NCBI RefSeq assembly: GCF_000151315.2
Contig: NW_011887295.1
Coordinates: 62,001-126,000, forward strand
DNA: 64,000 bases
Direction: 5' to 3'
DNA from: Capsaspora owczarzaki ATCC 30864
Lineage: Eukaryota > Opisthokonta > Filasterea
Position 1 is the stretch's first letter. Every line of letters starts with the position of its first letter. Shown in pieces: positions 26,799 through 37,800 of the stretch. The notes beneath the pieces were generated by a model. It was not told the DNA's origin. It did no database searches and worked only from the letters and a program-made list of their open reading frames with translations. A program made the position numbers and the translations under genes.

Positions 26799-28510
26799 AT
26801 GGCGGCGGCGGCGGCGACTGCGACAACCATCGACGAGCTCAAGCGATTGGCAGCCAAGATTGACACAACGCTGCAGCCTCAGCCGCCAGCCACGACCACT
26901 GCAGAAGCCCAGTCATCACTGCACACCCAAGCACGAGGCCTGGTCGCCTCCAAGCATGCCGTGAGCAGCGCGTCATCATCACCAGCGAACCAAGCAAACC
27001 GCACCACACTGGCTGTGCGACCCGCGCAGTCCCAGTCCCAAGCTCAACCTCAACCTCAAGCCCAGTCTCAAGCTCAAGCTCAAGTCGACTATGTCGTCCT
27101 GACTGGCATCATTGCACAGCTCGAGTAGGTCGCAAACCTGTTGTGTTTTCCAACTCAACATCTCACTCACCGACTGACATTGAATGATGGACTCTTGTTT
27201 TTGTTGTTTTTGTTTGGCAACGGTCTGATCATGGAACAGGAAAACCACAGTCGATACAGAAACGCTCAGGCAGACGGGCATCGGGAAGCGTGTCAACGCC
27301 ATCCGGAAACACTGCGCCGCACGACTTGAAACACTCTCAAAGGGCGCCAATCGGCATGTCAAGCCAGATCTCGTGTGCCAACAATTACAAACCCGTGCAG
27401 CAAGTCTGGTCGAGCGATGGCGAAAGGCGGTCGAGCTGGGCGAGGCCGCAACAGCTCCAAACAACCGAGCGGCCGTGCCACCAAGCTCCCATCATGCTAC
27501 TGGCCCTAGCCCGACAACCAAGCGCCCCAATGAAGCATCCACAGACACTCCGCCAACTAAAAAGCTGCGCTATGACGACCCAAACCCCCCGGCCGCTGCT
27601 GCAACTCCCTCCGCATCCCTTCTTCGGATAGCAGCGCCGCCACCGTCAGCCGCCGCCGAATCTCCCTTTGCGAACATCCCAGCATCGTTAATGCCATCGG
27701 CACCCGCAAGCAGTCGCACGCCAAGCTTGGCACCGCATTCAAGCGCAGCCCGCCACGACCCGTTTGCTCGCAGTGGCGGCCGCTCTGAAAGCACCCACCA
27801 CCACACTGTCACCTCCACCGTCCATCGGGCGATACCATCCCTGACAGCCATGTGTCAACATGTCATTGCAACCCATCTCGAGCGCTTCACCTCGTTTGGA
27901 AACCTGCTTCCACTCGACGCATTACTTCCTGCATTGCAACGGTGCACCCCTCGCCAACTCGTTCGCGTCGAACTGAACAATGTCGATCTCGTCGGCAGTA
28001 CCGACGACATCTGGAAGCGTTTGACAGAGTCCACGTTCCCGGGTGTCGCCCCACAGCCAAACACTTCCTGGCGCGAGACATTCTTTGCCCAGCAACGGTT
28101 CAATGATTCCAAGGTTGATCGCATCGGAGCGCGTCTTCGGGCATTGAAAGAGTCGTCTGCATTGCAACAACAGCAGCATGCAGTTCAGCAGTTGAAAGCC
28201 CCGGCGAACGGTGGGTTTGGAACACGGTCGCCGACGCAACTCTATTCGATCACTGCAGCAGTATGTTGGGTTCTTTTTTGTTTTGGCGTTGTGCAATGTG
28301 AGGAGTGCAATTTCTATTGGAGGTGCTGATCTTGCGACCTGTGTTGATCCTCAATCACAGATGAATCAGACCCATCGACCAGCGACGCAAAGACCCGCCG
28401 GCTCCGTTCGCGCCCCAATGTCTGATGCCCAGATCAAGCTGAACAAGACGAAACGGACGATAGCGCAGGCTGTCATTCGCGAGCAAGCCTATACACCCAT
28501 GCGAAAATGA
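26799..28510 (+). CDS. ELOA: Elongin-A-like transcription elongation factor
   Basis: Elongin A stimulates RNA polymerase II elongation and serves as a substrate adaptor in a Cullin-RING ligase with Elongin B/C. The join is 26799..27124, 27240..28260, 28361..28510 (498 aa). The N-terminal 200 residues have a Gln/Pro/Ala-rich insert. A helical TFIIS N-terminal-like (LW) region runs from YVVLTGIIAQLE across intron 1 to TGIGKRVNAIRKH. After a Pro/Ser linker with a basic patch (KKLRYDD) comes the Elongin-A domain: LTAMCQHVIATHLERF, LDALLPALQRCTPRQLVRVE, DDIWKRLTESTFPG. This matches the family's BC-box-like Cys and the P-x-L-ERC-x-x-QL pattern. At 498 aa it is shorter than the human protein (about 770), mainly in the linker. 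Confidence 0.87.
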
Positions 28511-28533
28511 TTTGCTGCTGCTTTTGTGCAACA

Positions 28534-28569
<36 letters not shown>

Positions 28570-29073
28570 GAGCACACAGATCAGATTTGCGCCACCTTAC
28601 GGTCAAAGCGACAGATCGAAACGAATAAACTATGTCTCACTTGACTCAGATTGTACCATCTACTAAACCCTTGAATCTATTTCCTATCTGGATGAGCTTC
28701 CGACAATTGATTTTGAAGCGGAGCCGATCCAAATTGGTGCAGTTCCCTTTTTTTCGTTTCTTTTTTTATTTCGGTTTTTTTTTTTCTTCGTCTTTCAGCA
28801 ATGGGTAAAAACCGTATACATCCCCCATTATCTGCACTATTCTCTTTCACTCACGCACTTCACTTTCTCACACTCGCACCCGCACTTACACTCACTCGCA
28901 CACTCACCCGTACACGCACGCGCGCGTGTGCTTCGTTGTCGAAAAGTAAAGGAAGACCAACAAATGGGCGGGAAACGGCTTTTATGTTATCCGGCACTCG
29001 CCCCTCCCCCCAACACACACATATATATATATCCCGATGTGAAGCTCTGGTTTACTAGCATAGCACCTTTGGC
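28511..29073. other. Intergenic region between ELOA and the LRAT-like gene
   Basis: Contains a T tract at about 28538-28567, an AATAAA at 28624..28629 that may serve ELOA, further T-rich sequence (28747-28787) and CA/CG-rich simple sequence near 28850-28930. It may include the real 5' exon of the next gene. Confidence 0.5.
28624..28629 (+). terminator. Poly(A) signal AATAAA
   Basis: A canonical hexamer 114 bp after the ELOA stop. Confidence 0.5.
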
Positions 29074-30606
29074 ATGCTCTCTTCCCGCCCAAGCGCTTGG
29101 CAGGTTTTTTTTTTTTTTTTTGGTCCCCTGGGACGTGACGAACAACCAGCGATCTTGTTTTCCCGCGCTTTTTTTTTTTGGTTTTTTTTCTTGGTTTGTA
29201 CTCACGACGCCTGTTTCGCACCATCAACTCATCCTGCAGAGCGCATTCGAAGGCTCTTTTCAACTCTACGAGCCAAGCTGCCCAATACGAGCGAGGTGGT
29301 TAAATCGCTCGACCATCTTGCTCGACGCGCGCTCTCGCACGTAGTGATCATAGCTGCGACCATAGCTTGGCTGTCTTGGCAATCCTACCAAGAGCAAGAG
29401 GACGTGGGTGTTCTCGTGCTTGCGGACGCGTTTGTGATTTGGCTCCTGGTCGCGGCGACCACAGCTTGTGTTCGCCCTGAGAGAACATCTGTCAAGTTGA
29501 TTGTTTGCGTAGCGACTGTGCTATGCGGCTCTTACCCCCCGCGGCTCTGGGTCTATTGTATTGCCTTTTTGTTCTTGGTTTTGATTCTTGGCGTTATCGC
29601 GGTGTGTGTGGCCTTCTTTCAGGCTGTGCCTCTCGCCGACGACAACCCTTCTTTCTGGTCCAGATTCTTTGCAGTTGTTCGTCAAACGGGCAAGAACAAA
29701 ATGCGCGACTTGTCTTTCGGCCCGCCTCAAAAGCACTGGCCAGATTTGAAAGATGGCTTCAAGAAATGGACCTGGGATGCCTTTACAACCAAGTATTTCG
29801 GAAAATTACGTGAAGCCGCGACTTTGCGGTTCGACCAGCAGCCACGACTTTCCGAGGGTTGCGTCCGAATCTTCGTATGGAAACCGCACGCCGCGGTGAT
29901 TGACGGCATCACGAAGAATGAGAAGGAGTGCTCAGTGGGTCACATTGCTCTAATGTTTCTTCCGCCCCTCGACCAAGCTGGTGCCGCCCCCGCCGCTGCC
30001 CCCGTCGCCGTCGCCGTGCCAAATTATATCAGCTTTTGGCCAGTTAAAGAAACAAAAATGCGTCTCCTCGATGATCGGGGCCAGCTCGTAGACTGGGAGA
30101 GTGATATTGACGACCTTCGCGATCCAGACTATGTGGTGGAGTTGGAGTTCAAACCTGCACAGCTGCAGTTGATGGCAAACAAGGCGGCCGATCTAAAAAA
30201 CCAACATAGCAACAATAGCATGCGGTACAACCTCCTCAATTCCTTCGAATCCTGGATCTTGCCCCGCCGACCTTCTCGCTACTTGAACTGCTCAACCTAC
30301 GCGTGGATGATTCTTGACACAGCCGACATTTCTAAAGTCTTACGCGCTTCGAGGTGCGAACCGGCTGATGTGGCTCGTCTCACACGCACAACTCTTGCTG
30401 GTATGGGCGTTCTTCCCTCTTTGTGCAAACCGCTCGAAGAGTTTTTCCAGTTTTTCCCGATTCCTGTCTTTTCTCCTGAGACGGTCTTTTACATCTTGAA
30501 CTATTATCTGCACTTTCAACCATCGGGCGCATACAATCCTAAACTGAGAAAGAACGGAGCCCCAGATAGACGCTATCGCGAACATCGTGGGAATCTAGTT
30601 GCCTGA
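29074..30606 (+). CDS. Membrane protein with LRAT/NlpC-P60-like (permuted papain-fold) domain
   Basis: Open frame of 510 codons; the coding part is confident from 29241 onward. Three hydrophobic segments (VVIIAATIAWL, VLADAFVIWLLVAAT, VYCIAFLFLVLILGVIAVCV) precede a roughly 320-residue soluble domain. That domain has VRIFVWKPHAAV, then SVGHIALMFLPP, NYISFWPVKE, YVVELEF, and finally LNCSTYAWM. A His in GHIAL followed later by an NCSTY Cys is the order seen in circularly permuted papain-fold enzymes (LRAT, NlpC/P60-like). Catalysis (acyl transfer, amidase or thioesterase) is therefore possible but unproven. The N-terminal codons read through two T tracts (Phe runs), and a plausible acceptor ends at 29240 (CCTGCAG). 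The first residues are probably intronic and the true start is unplaced. Codon use looks less GC-biased than in neighbouring genes. Confidence 0.6.
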   Translation: MLSSRPSAWQVFFFFFGPLGRDEQPAILFSRAFFFWFFFLVCTHDACFAPSTHPAERIRRLFSTLRAKLPNTSEVVKSLDHLARRALSHVVIIAATIAWLSWQSYQEQEDVGVLVLADAFVIWLLVAATTACVRPERTSVKLIVCVATVLCGSYPPRLWVYCIAFLFLVLILGVIAVCVAFFQAVPLADDNPSFWSRFFAVVRQTGKNKMRDLSFGPPQKHWPDLKDGFKKWTWDAFTTKYFGKLREAATLRFDQQPRLSEGCVRIFVWKPHAAVIDGITKNEKECSVGHIALMFLPPLDQAGAAPAAAPVAVAVPNYISFWPVKETKMRLLDDRGQLVDWESDIDDLRDPDYVVELEFKPAQLQLMANKAADLKNQHSNNSMRYNLLNSFESWILPRRPSRYLNCSTYAWMILDTADISKVLRASRCEPADVARLTRTTLAGMGVLPSLCKPLEEFFQFFPIPVFSPETVFYILNYYLHFQPSGAYNPKLRKNGAPDRRYREHRGNLVA

Positions 30607-31057
30607 TTTTCCTTCTCGTTGTTTGGTGTGTCTGTCAGACTCGAATGCTGCCATGTACCTTCCAACCAATACATGTGTGGTTCACGCGGCTTCTTGCGTT
30701 CGAACCTTAGAGTACTGTTACACTGTATGCCGAACTTCAGTAGCGACCAAACAATGCTCAGAGACTGGGATCACTAAAAACTGTATGTCTCTGGAGGTAG
30801 GTTGTAAGTGGACTGGTATGCCAGCTGACTGGTGCCTAGTCTAGACTGAACTTGAGGGTCCAGCCAATTGTGAATCGTCTTTCCAGTGATTTGGACCATT
30901 CCAAAAGAATTGTGTTTGGCTTGTGTGATCAGTTGAACAGCGCAAATCGGGCTGCACTGTAAGCTACCGCTCAGACTCTTAACAACTGCTCAGTTCTGAT
31001 TTTGTGCACTCGTTGTTGAATCCAAAGCTTCAAATCTCAGACAACCCCCCTTCCCCA
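30607..31057. other. Intergenic, nothing recognised
   Basis: 451 bp without an open frame of interest, tRNA or repeat. Presumably 3' and 5' untranslated sequence of the flanking plus-strand genes. Confidence 0.5.
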
Positions 31058-31209
31058 ATGCCGGACGTCGGGCTCGAGACCAGCGATGCGCTGCGGTCGC
31101 TCTTCTGGTTTGTGATTGTCGCACTATGCTGGGGTGCAACCAATCCATTCATGGCCGCGCGTTCTGCCGCGGATCGTCCAACCGGTCATCCTCACTTGAG
31201 CCGTGCTGA

Positions 31210-31244
<35 letters not shown>

Positions 31245-31802
31245 CACGCCCGGCTGTCCGTCTATCACTTTCACGATGGCTAGCTGAGCAGTTCACCAAC
31301 GCTGTGCTGCGGTGGCGCGTGAGTGTGCTGCAGCATCGATGGGTTGATTCGCTTTGAAGATTTGGCGCCAAATTTCTGAGATTATTGTTTGGTTCCGAGT
31401 GTACTCACTTCCCCATCGATGTGTTCAGTTTATCATTCCGTTTGCAATCAACCAGGCAGGCTCGCTGATCTACTTTGTCACACTTGGAAGTGCTGGTAAC
31501 GTTCCGTGTTTCCGCATTTGATTTTCTGGTTGGATTTCGCTCACATGAAACGGTCACGATTACCCTGCAGATATCTCCATGGCTGTTCCCATCACAAATT
31601 CGCTAACGCTGCTGTTCACGTCGATCGCTGGCCGGCTGTTGGGCGAACCTGTTCGCATGAAGGGTAAAAACGTGTGGTTGAAACTTGGAGAAGGACGAAT
31701 CGGTGGCCAGCTCATGCTTGGCGAACTCTTGTTTGTTCAGAAACCATTGTTGGTGGTGCGTTTATCACGATTGGCGTTGCGTTGTGTGTCACATCGCGAT
31801 AG
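31058..31802 (+). CDS. TMEM234: TMEM234-family four-TM protein
   Basis: A small DMT-superfamily-like membrane protein of unknown transport role. The join is 31058..31318, 31429..31495, 31571..31663, 31741..31802 (160 aa). It matches the family along its length: TM1 WFVIVALCWGATNPFM; TM2 FIIPFAINQAGSLIYFVTLG; TM3 DISMAVPITNSLTLLFTSIAG followed by LLGEP; and TM4 TIVGGAFITIGVALCVT. The human protein has LWGGTQP, LLNQCGSLLYYLTLAS, LAVPICNS and GEDIGG at the same places. A roughly 35-residue insert with an Ala run (GCT/GTT repeat) sits between TM1 and TM2. The start at 31058 is the first ATG fitting the family. Confidence 0.93.
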
Positions 31803-32237
31803 TCCAGCTTTGATTCCTGCTGTTGCGAATTCGGGCTCAGCCCTGATCGGTCTGCCTGTCGCCCTTTCACTGCGCTCTCAGCAAAGGACACTCGCACATC
31901 CATTCTGCTATGCTTCAGTAGCAATTTCATGTCAAGTTCCGGCCGAGATCGTGACCGTTGAGCGACGATCGCCGGTCGGTTTGTTTCACTTTCCAACAGA
32001 CCACCTCAAGGCCTCGCGTTGCCCAATTTGCTCTCCAGCACTGCATCCCGTATAAATACACTTGTAATTCATTCTCTTCAAATAGCTCTTCTTCTTCAGG
32101 TGACTGTCAGTCCTCTGTTTCCTCCTTCGTTTTTCGTTTCGGGACCTTCCTCTTTTTCTTTTTCTTCCGTCTCTGCTCCAGTCGTGCGCGCGCCCTGTCC
32201 ACTTTTGCACTAAACCACCTGACTCTTCTAGTCTCTC
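31803..32237. other. Intergenic between TMEM234 and the PKA-like kinase
   Basis: 435 bp. The half nearest the kinase start is pyrimidine-rich (TTCTTC, TTTTTCTTTTTCTT), a common upstream feature in this window. No gene recognised. Confidence 0.5.
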
Positions 32238-34297
32238 ATGGCGACCTTCTTCAAGCGGTATCGCCGGCAGTCGGCGTCGGTTGAGCTGGAGAAGCAGCGC
32301 GAGTTGTTTGAGCAGCAGCAGCTCAAAGTCGGCGGCTCCGAGCCAACCAGCATGAGCACTGTAATGCCCTGCGTTTTATGCCTGTTTTCAACGTGTTGAT
32401 TCTTAGTGTTGAGTTTGACGTTTGGGGCGTCGATTGTGTGGAGTGAGTAGAGTGAGTGGAGTGGAGTGGAGTGGAGTGAGCGTCATCAGCGCAAAATCGA
32501 TCAATTGTTTGTGCTTTCTCTTCTTTTGTTGTTTGATTCCGATGCTATGCGCGCAGTTGTTTGACGCGCGTCGTGCAAAACGAGTGACTGTTCGTCAAAA
32601 ATGCGATTGTGTTTTTGGTTTTGCTGAAATGGAGTGCGAGTGAAGGAACGACGAGGACAAAAAGCAAAAGAAGGGGACGATCGAACAAGAATAAAATAAA
32701 AAATAATAATAATAATAATAATAATAAAAAATAAAAAATAAAAAGCAATCGCTGTGCATTGAAAAAAAAAAAAAAAACGAACGAAATTTGTTTGGTTGAA
32801 TCAAAAGGGAGGGAAGAGTAAGAGGAAGAGGAGGAGAGAAAGGAAAAGAATGGAAGGCTTGAGTGTGATGAGCGATGCAGAGATGACGATTTGGTGGTTG
32901 CTGATGCACCATTGATGGAAAGAAAATTCAATTGGAACGAAGCGGATTTTTTTTTTTTTTTCAATGATTCGCCTTCCTTCCTTTGTTGCTTTTGCTTTTG
33001 CTTTTGCATTTGCATTGGGATTCGCACTCGATTGATCGTGCAAAACGTGAGTGTGGTTGTTGTTGTTGTTGTTGTTGTTGTTGAACGCACACTCAGGCGA
33101 GCCCACCGGCGGAGGAGTTGTTGGATCAAATCGGCAGCAATTTGTGTCCCAAACTCACACGACCAACCCATCCACATCCACATCCATCACACCCCATGGC
33201 AATGAGATCAGATGCACCAAAAGACAATCACAACGAAACAACAGCAAAACAAAAGAAAAAAAAAGAAGAAAAAAAAAACAGAAAGAAAAAAGCTGATCCT
33301 CACTCACTTGCGCTCTCCAACTTTGTAGCAACCACTCGCGGAGCAGTGCAAGAACATTGACTCGTACGAACTCATGCGGACGCTGGGCACCGGATCGTTC
33401 GGGCGCGTCTTGCTCGGACGGGACAAGCAGACGCGGGCGTGGGTTGCCGTCAAGGTGCTCAAAAAGGAGCGGATTGTCAAGACAAAGCAGGTCGAGCACG
33501 TCCTGCAGGAGAAGAACATTTTGGCAACCGTCAGCTGTCCGTTCATTGTCAACATGGCCGCCTGGTTTAAGGACACCCGGTCACTGTACATTGTCCTCGA
33601 CTTTGTCAACGGTGGCGAAATGTTTACGCACCTGCACCACTTTGGCCGCTTCCCCACGCACGTTGCCAAATTCTACGCCGCAGAGGTTGCGCTGGGCCTC
33701 GAGTACCTGCACAACCTGGACATTATTTACCGCGACCTCAAGCCAGAGAACTTGCTATTAGACGCCAAGGGGCATGTGCGAATCACAGACTTTGGCTTTG
33801 CAAAACGCGTGTACGATCGCACCTGGACGCTGTGCGGCACTCCCGAGTACCTTGCCCCGGAGATTATCTTGTCAAAGGGCTACAGCCACGCCGTGGATTG
33901 GTGGGCCCTGGGCATTCTACTCTTTGAAATGATGACTGGACATGCGCCCTTCACCGATCCCAACCCCATGGGCATCTACGAAAAGATTGTCCAGGGCACC
34001 ATCGACTTTCCAAAGCACTTCCACGCCGACGAAACAGACCTCATCCGCAAACTCTGCACGGCAGACCTCACTCGCCGCCTCGGAAACATGAAGGACGGAG
34101 CAGGCGGCATCAAGACGCACCCATTCTTTAAATCCATCAACTTTGATGCGCTCTACGCCGGCAAGGTCGATCCACCGTATGTCCCCAAGGTCGTGTCCGA
34201 CGGCGATGCGTCCAATTTCGACCAATACCAGGAGGAGCAAATCCAAGGACTGGCGCCGATTCCAGATCCCTACGATGAGTTGTTCAAGGAGTTTTGA
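32238..34297 (+). CDS. AGC-family kinase closest to PKA catalytic subunit/PRKX
   Basis: A Ser/Thr kinase, probably cAMP-dependent. The join is 32238..32360, 33329..34297 (363 aa; one 968-bp intron, phase 0). Exon 1 gives a Gln/Glu-rich helix-like N-terminus (MATFFKRYRR...). The kinase core has the Gly loop GTGSFGRV, VAVKVLKK, YRDLKPENLL, ITDFGFAKRV and the activation segment TWTLCGTPEYLAPE, with the PKA-type Thr for PDK1. The PKA-like HAVDWWALGILLFEM and the AGC C-tail follow, ending DELFKEF, a truncated FxxF hydrophobic motif as in PKA (FxEF). The YAGKVDPPYVPKV stretch is also PKA/PRKX-like. The intron contains AAT-rich, A-homopolymer and GTT repeats. No myristoylation site (Gly2) is present. 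Confidence 0.9.
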
Positions 34298-34895
34298 AAG
34301 CAACCAGGTACTAGAATTTTCGTGTACGTGTGTGTGCAGTATGGATGGGACTGCTGAACGTGGCCGTGGATGTGAATACCAACAGTGACTGACGGGGTGT
34401 TTCTATATCCTTGGCAGGTTTACCCTTCTTGGTGTTTGTTTTGTTCTGTTTGAGTTTTGCGACCTACCCTTGTATCTGCTGCCTCACGATCAAGCCCGCT
34501 TGACTGAGGCGATCCGATGATACCTGATTGGTGTTTCCTCCTGGTTTTGGTTTTTTTGTTTGTTTGTTTTGCTTTTGTTTTTGATTTTTTTTTTCCTTCC
34601 ATGACTCTTGCGCTTTGGTTTGTCTTTGTTTTAGCTGTGCTCCTTTGCTGCCAATCCGCTGTTTTGTGCAGCTTGCATCTTTTGTTCTTTCTGCCATGTC
34701 TGAGTTAATCTTTTGCGATTATGAATAACAATGCAGATAAGAAAGCCAGCATCTCTTCAATGTTTCAGCATTGCAGCGACCAGTTTGAGAAACAATCTAG
34801 ATCTTTAACAGCAATAGCATCAACGCACACACGCAACACCATTCACACAACTTGGATGGAAAAAAAAAACACTGAAAAATCAATAACAACTGGAA
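34298..34895. other. Convergent 3' region between the kinase and WDHD1
   Basis: 598 bp, T-rich in the middle (34550-34600). Presumed 3' UTRs. No gene, tRNA or clear AATAAA found on either strand. Confidence 0.5.
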
Positions 34896-37800
34896 CTAGA
34901 ACGCCGGGGTCGGCTTGGGCGTAGCCCGTACGCTGTCAAAGAACGACATGGCTTTCGCGGCCGGAGTAGCATTTGCTGCAGGAGCAGCCGTGGCAGCCTT
35001 CTTGGCGAATGGATTCACTAGAAAAGCAAAAAAGCAGGTGAGAAAAAATTGTAACACGAGCTCCAACCAAACCCGGCTCAGACACAACCAGCCAGCTGAT
35101 ACAACATACCTCGCTTTGTTTTGGGAGCATCCTCATCAGAATGGTCATCGCTGGAGACGGGCGAAGTGATGGCGGGCTTGGACTTTGACTTTTCAAAAGG
35201 GGTTGAGCTCGACGATTCGGTCAGGCTTGCGCGCTTTTTCGTCGCTGAAAACGAGTCCATCGAGTCATCGCCGTCCATGGCCGATGCAAGTCGCTTTTGA
35301 CCGCCGGACATGGTCGGAGAGCCGATGCTGGCTGATTCGCTCATTTTGGCAAACGTTGATTTGGGGGTGGTGGTTGGAGTGGCGTAGCTCGAGGGAGTGA
35401 CAATCGTGCGCGCAGGTTGCCGCGGTGTCGTCATCATCGCCGAGGTCGGTGCTGCATGCGACAACGAGTCGTCATTGAAGGAAAAGCCGAACGAGTCATG
35501 TGCCGCGCGCGAATTTGACTGTTGAGTCTCCTCCACGTATTCCACAGCCTCTTCTTCGTCTTCCAGCTCGGCCTCGTCACCCTCTTCTTCGGCAGCCTCG
35601 GCTTCCAGGAGCTATCCAATGACAATTGATTGCACAACGACATCAAGGTGAATGCCACATTCGATGGTTCTGCAACAGAAACACTTGCGCCGTGACGATG
35701 CGACAACTTACCGTCTCACGGACAAGCTGCATTCGATCCACAAGCGTAGGAGCGTTGCTCTTGTATGCATACTGAATCATACGGTCGATGCTGTCCACAG
35801 TTCGCAGACGGCAGCACAGTTCGAGAGCGCGCATATGGCGAGAGCTCGAGATGGCGGCCTACAAGCAAGCAAGCAACCAAACACACAAACAAACAAGAAT
35901 CAAAATCAGCAACAGAAAATCAACATCAAGTCTCCTCGACCCACACAAGGCAACACACTCGCAACCACGTACAGCAATCATCGGGAAGAGATGGCGATCA
36001 AGCTCGTTGGCGTGTGCTTCACGATCCTTGTGCGCCTCATAGTCGTGCGAAGCCAGCCACTCGCGATTGTCAAACCACAGTTGACCACGCACGCTCTTCT
36101 CCTCCATGGTGGCTCCTCCGTTGACGGGCATGACGATCGGGACGAGCGACTGCACAGCATCCGCCATGCCACCGACAACAGGGTAGCGCTCACCGCCTTT
36201 GCAAAGGAGCACGCGAACTTGCGCGTCACTGATGGCAATCGGCCAGAGCCAGTCCGGAGCGTTCTTCCGGGCGCTGGCAAGGTCTGTCAGCACCATCCAA
36301 ATGCTACCAAAGTTGGCAACCGACAGCACGCGGACAATGCCCAACGAGTCGCAGGTTGCTGGAACGCCAGCCGCCGTGAATCCAACCCACACGAGCGATA
36401 CGCCCGAGGGAGTGGAGGTGGTGGAAGAGGATGCGGTGAAAGATGCCGACGACGAGGAGGAGGGAGTTGCAGGAGTGGCGGCACTGGCTGCAGCAGTCGC
36501 CATGCCAGTGTTGGTCACATTGAGCGCAGCCGTCGCAGCGGCACTCGCAGCCGCCTGGCTCGCGTTGCTCAACGGCAGGTGCCCATGAGCAATGCGCTCC
36601 TGTCGGTGCACGTCCAAGAGCAGGTATTTCATGGGCTGCTCATGGCGCAGCGCCGCCTGCTCGCCGTGGTAGACAACAAACAAGCAATCGCCTCGCGCCG
36701 TCATGGTCACAACCGGGCCATCAAGGCAAAGCACGCCGGAGGGCACACCTGTGGCAGAGAAGAGACGCAGCTGGTTACGATCGGTTGCGACAGCCACAAA
36801 GCGACGCTCGGCCGCAACAGCTCGCGCCGATTCGTTGTCGGGGAGCGAGACCATCCACTCGCTGTTTGGCGCCCAGCTCTCAAACATGCGGTAGCAGATC
36901 GTACTGGCGGTAGCGGCACCAGCTTCACTGGCAAACACGACGCCGTGCTCGCTCAAAAATGCAAGAGTGAAATTGTAGTGATCGGTCAGCTTGATGGAGC
37001 GTCGAAGTGCGGCGTCGTGGAAGTGTACATCAATGGCTGCCTGTGTGTGCTCGTTTCGGCTGGTAATGTAGCCAATTTCGTTGTAGGCCATGTAGCGGCG
37101 TTTGAGCCCAACGGGCGTTGCGCCCGGCTGGAATGCGCCCTGAAGCGGAGACCACTCAATCCGCGAGCTTCCCGAGGATGAAGATGATGACGATGACGAC
37201 GACGACGACGAAGAGTGACGCGAGGAAGAAGACGAGGATGGAGAGTGACGCGAGCTGCTGCTGGAAGAATGGCGATGCAAACTACTCTTGCTGCTGCTGC
37301 TTCCGGGGGTTTTGGTGACATCCTTGCTCGTATCCATCGGGGCAGAGTCTTGGTTTCGCGAGCTCTGGCGAGTAGGAACAGGGGTGGAAGGCTGTGCAGC
37401 CGGCTGTTCATCTTCAGATTCGACTAGCTCGCTCTCCTCGCCAATTTCTCCTTCTTCATCGTCACTTCCGACGGTACGGCGGTGCTTGTGGGACTTCTTC
37501 TTCTTTTCGGGCTCGGGCTCGGGCTTCTTGACCTCCAGCCCATCCAGAGAGAACGGCAGCGTTGTTTCTTGCGGGGCAGCTGGTGCCACCGATCCAAACG
37601 ATTGCAAAACATCCGTCCAGACAGTGTAGCGGCCAGCGGCGTCGATCTGCACAATTCAGCGAGGCAAGAGCAAAAGCAAAGGGAAACAAAAAAAACAAAG
37701 CAAAGGAGAAGATTAATGAGAAAACCAATCCTGCTAAACCGTTGTCACGGATGCCCGTCTGTACTGTACCATGGCAATGGTCATATCGGTCGGGTGCCAA

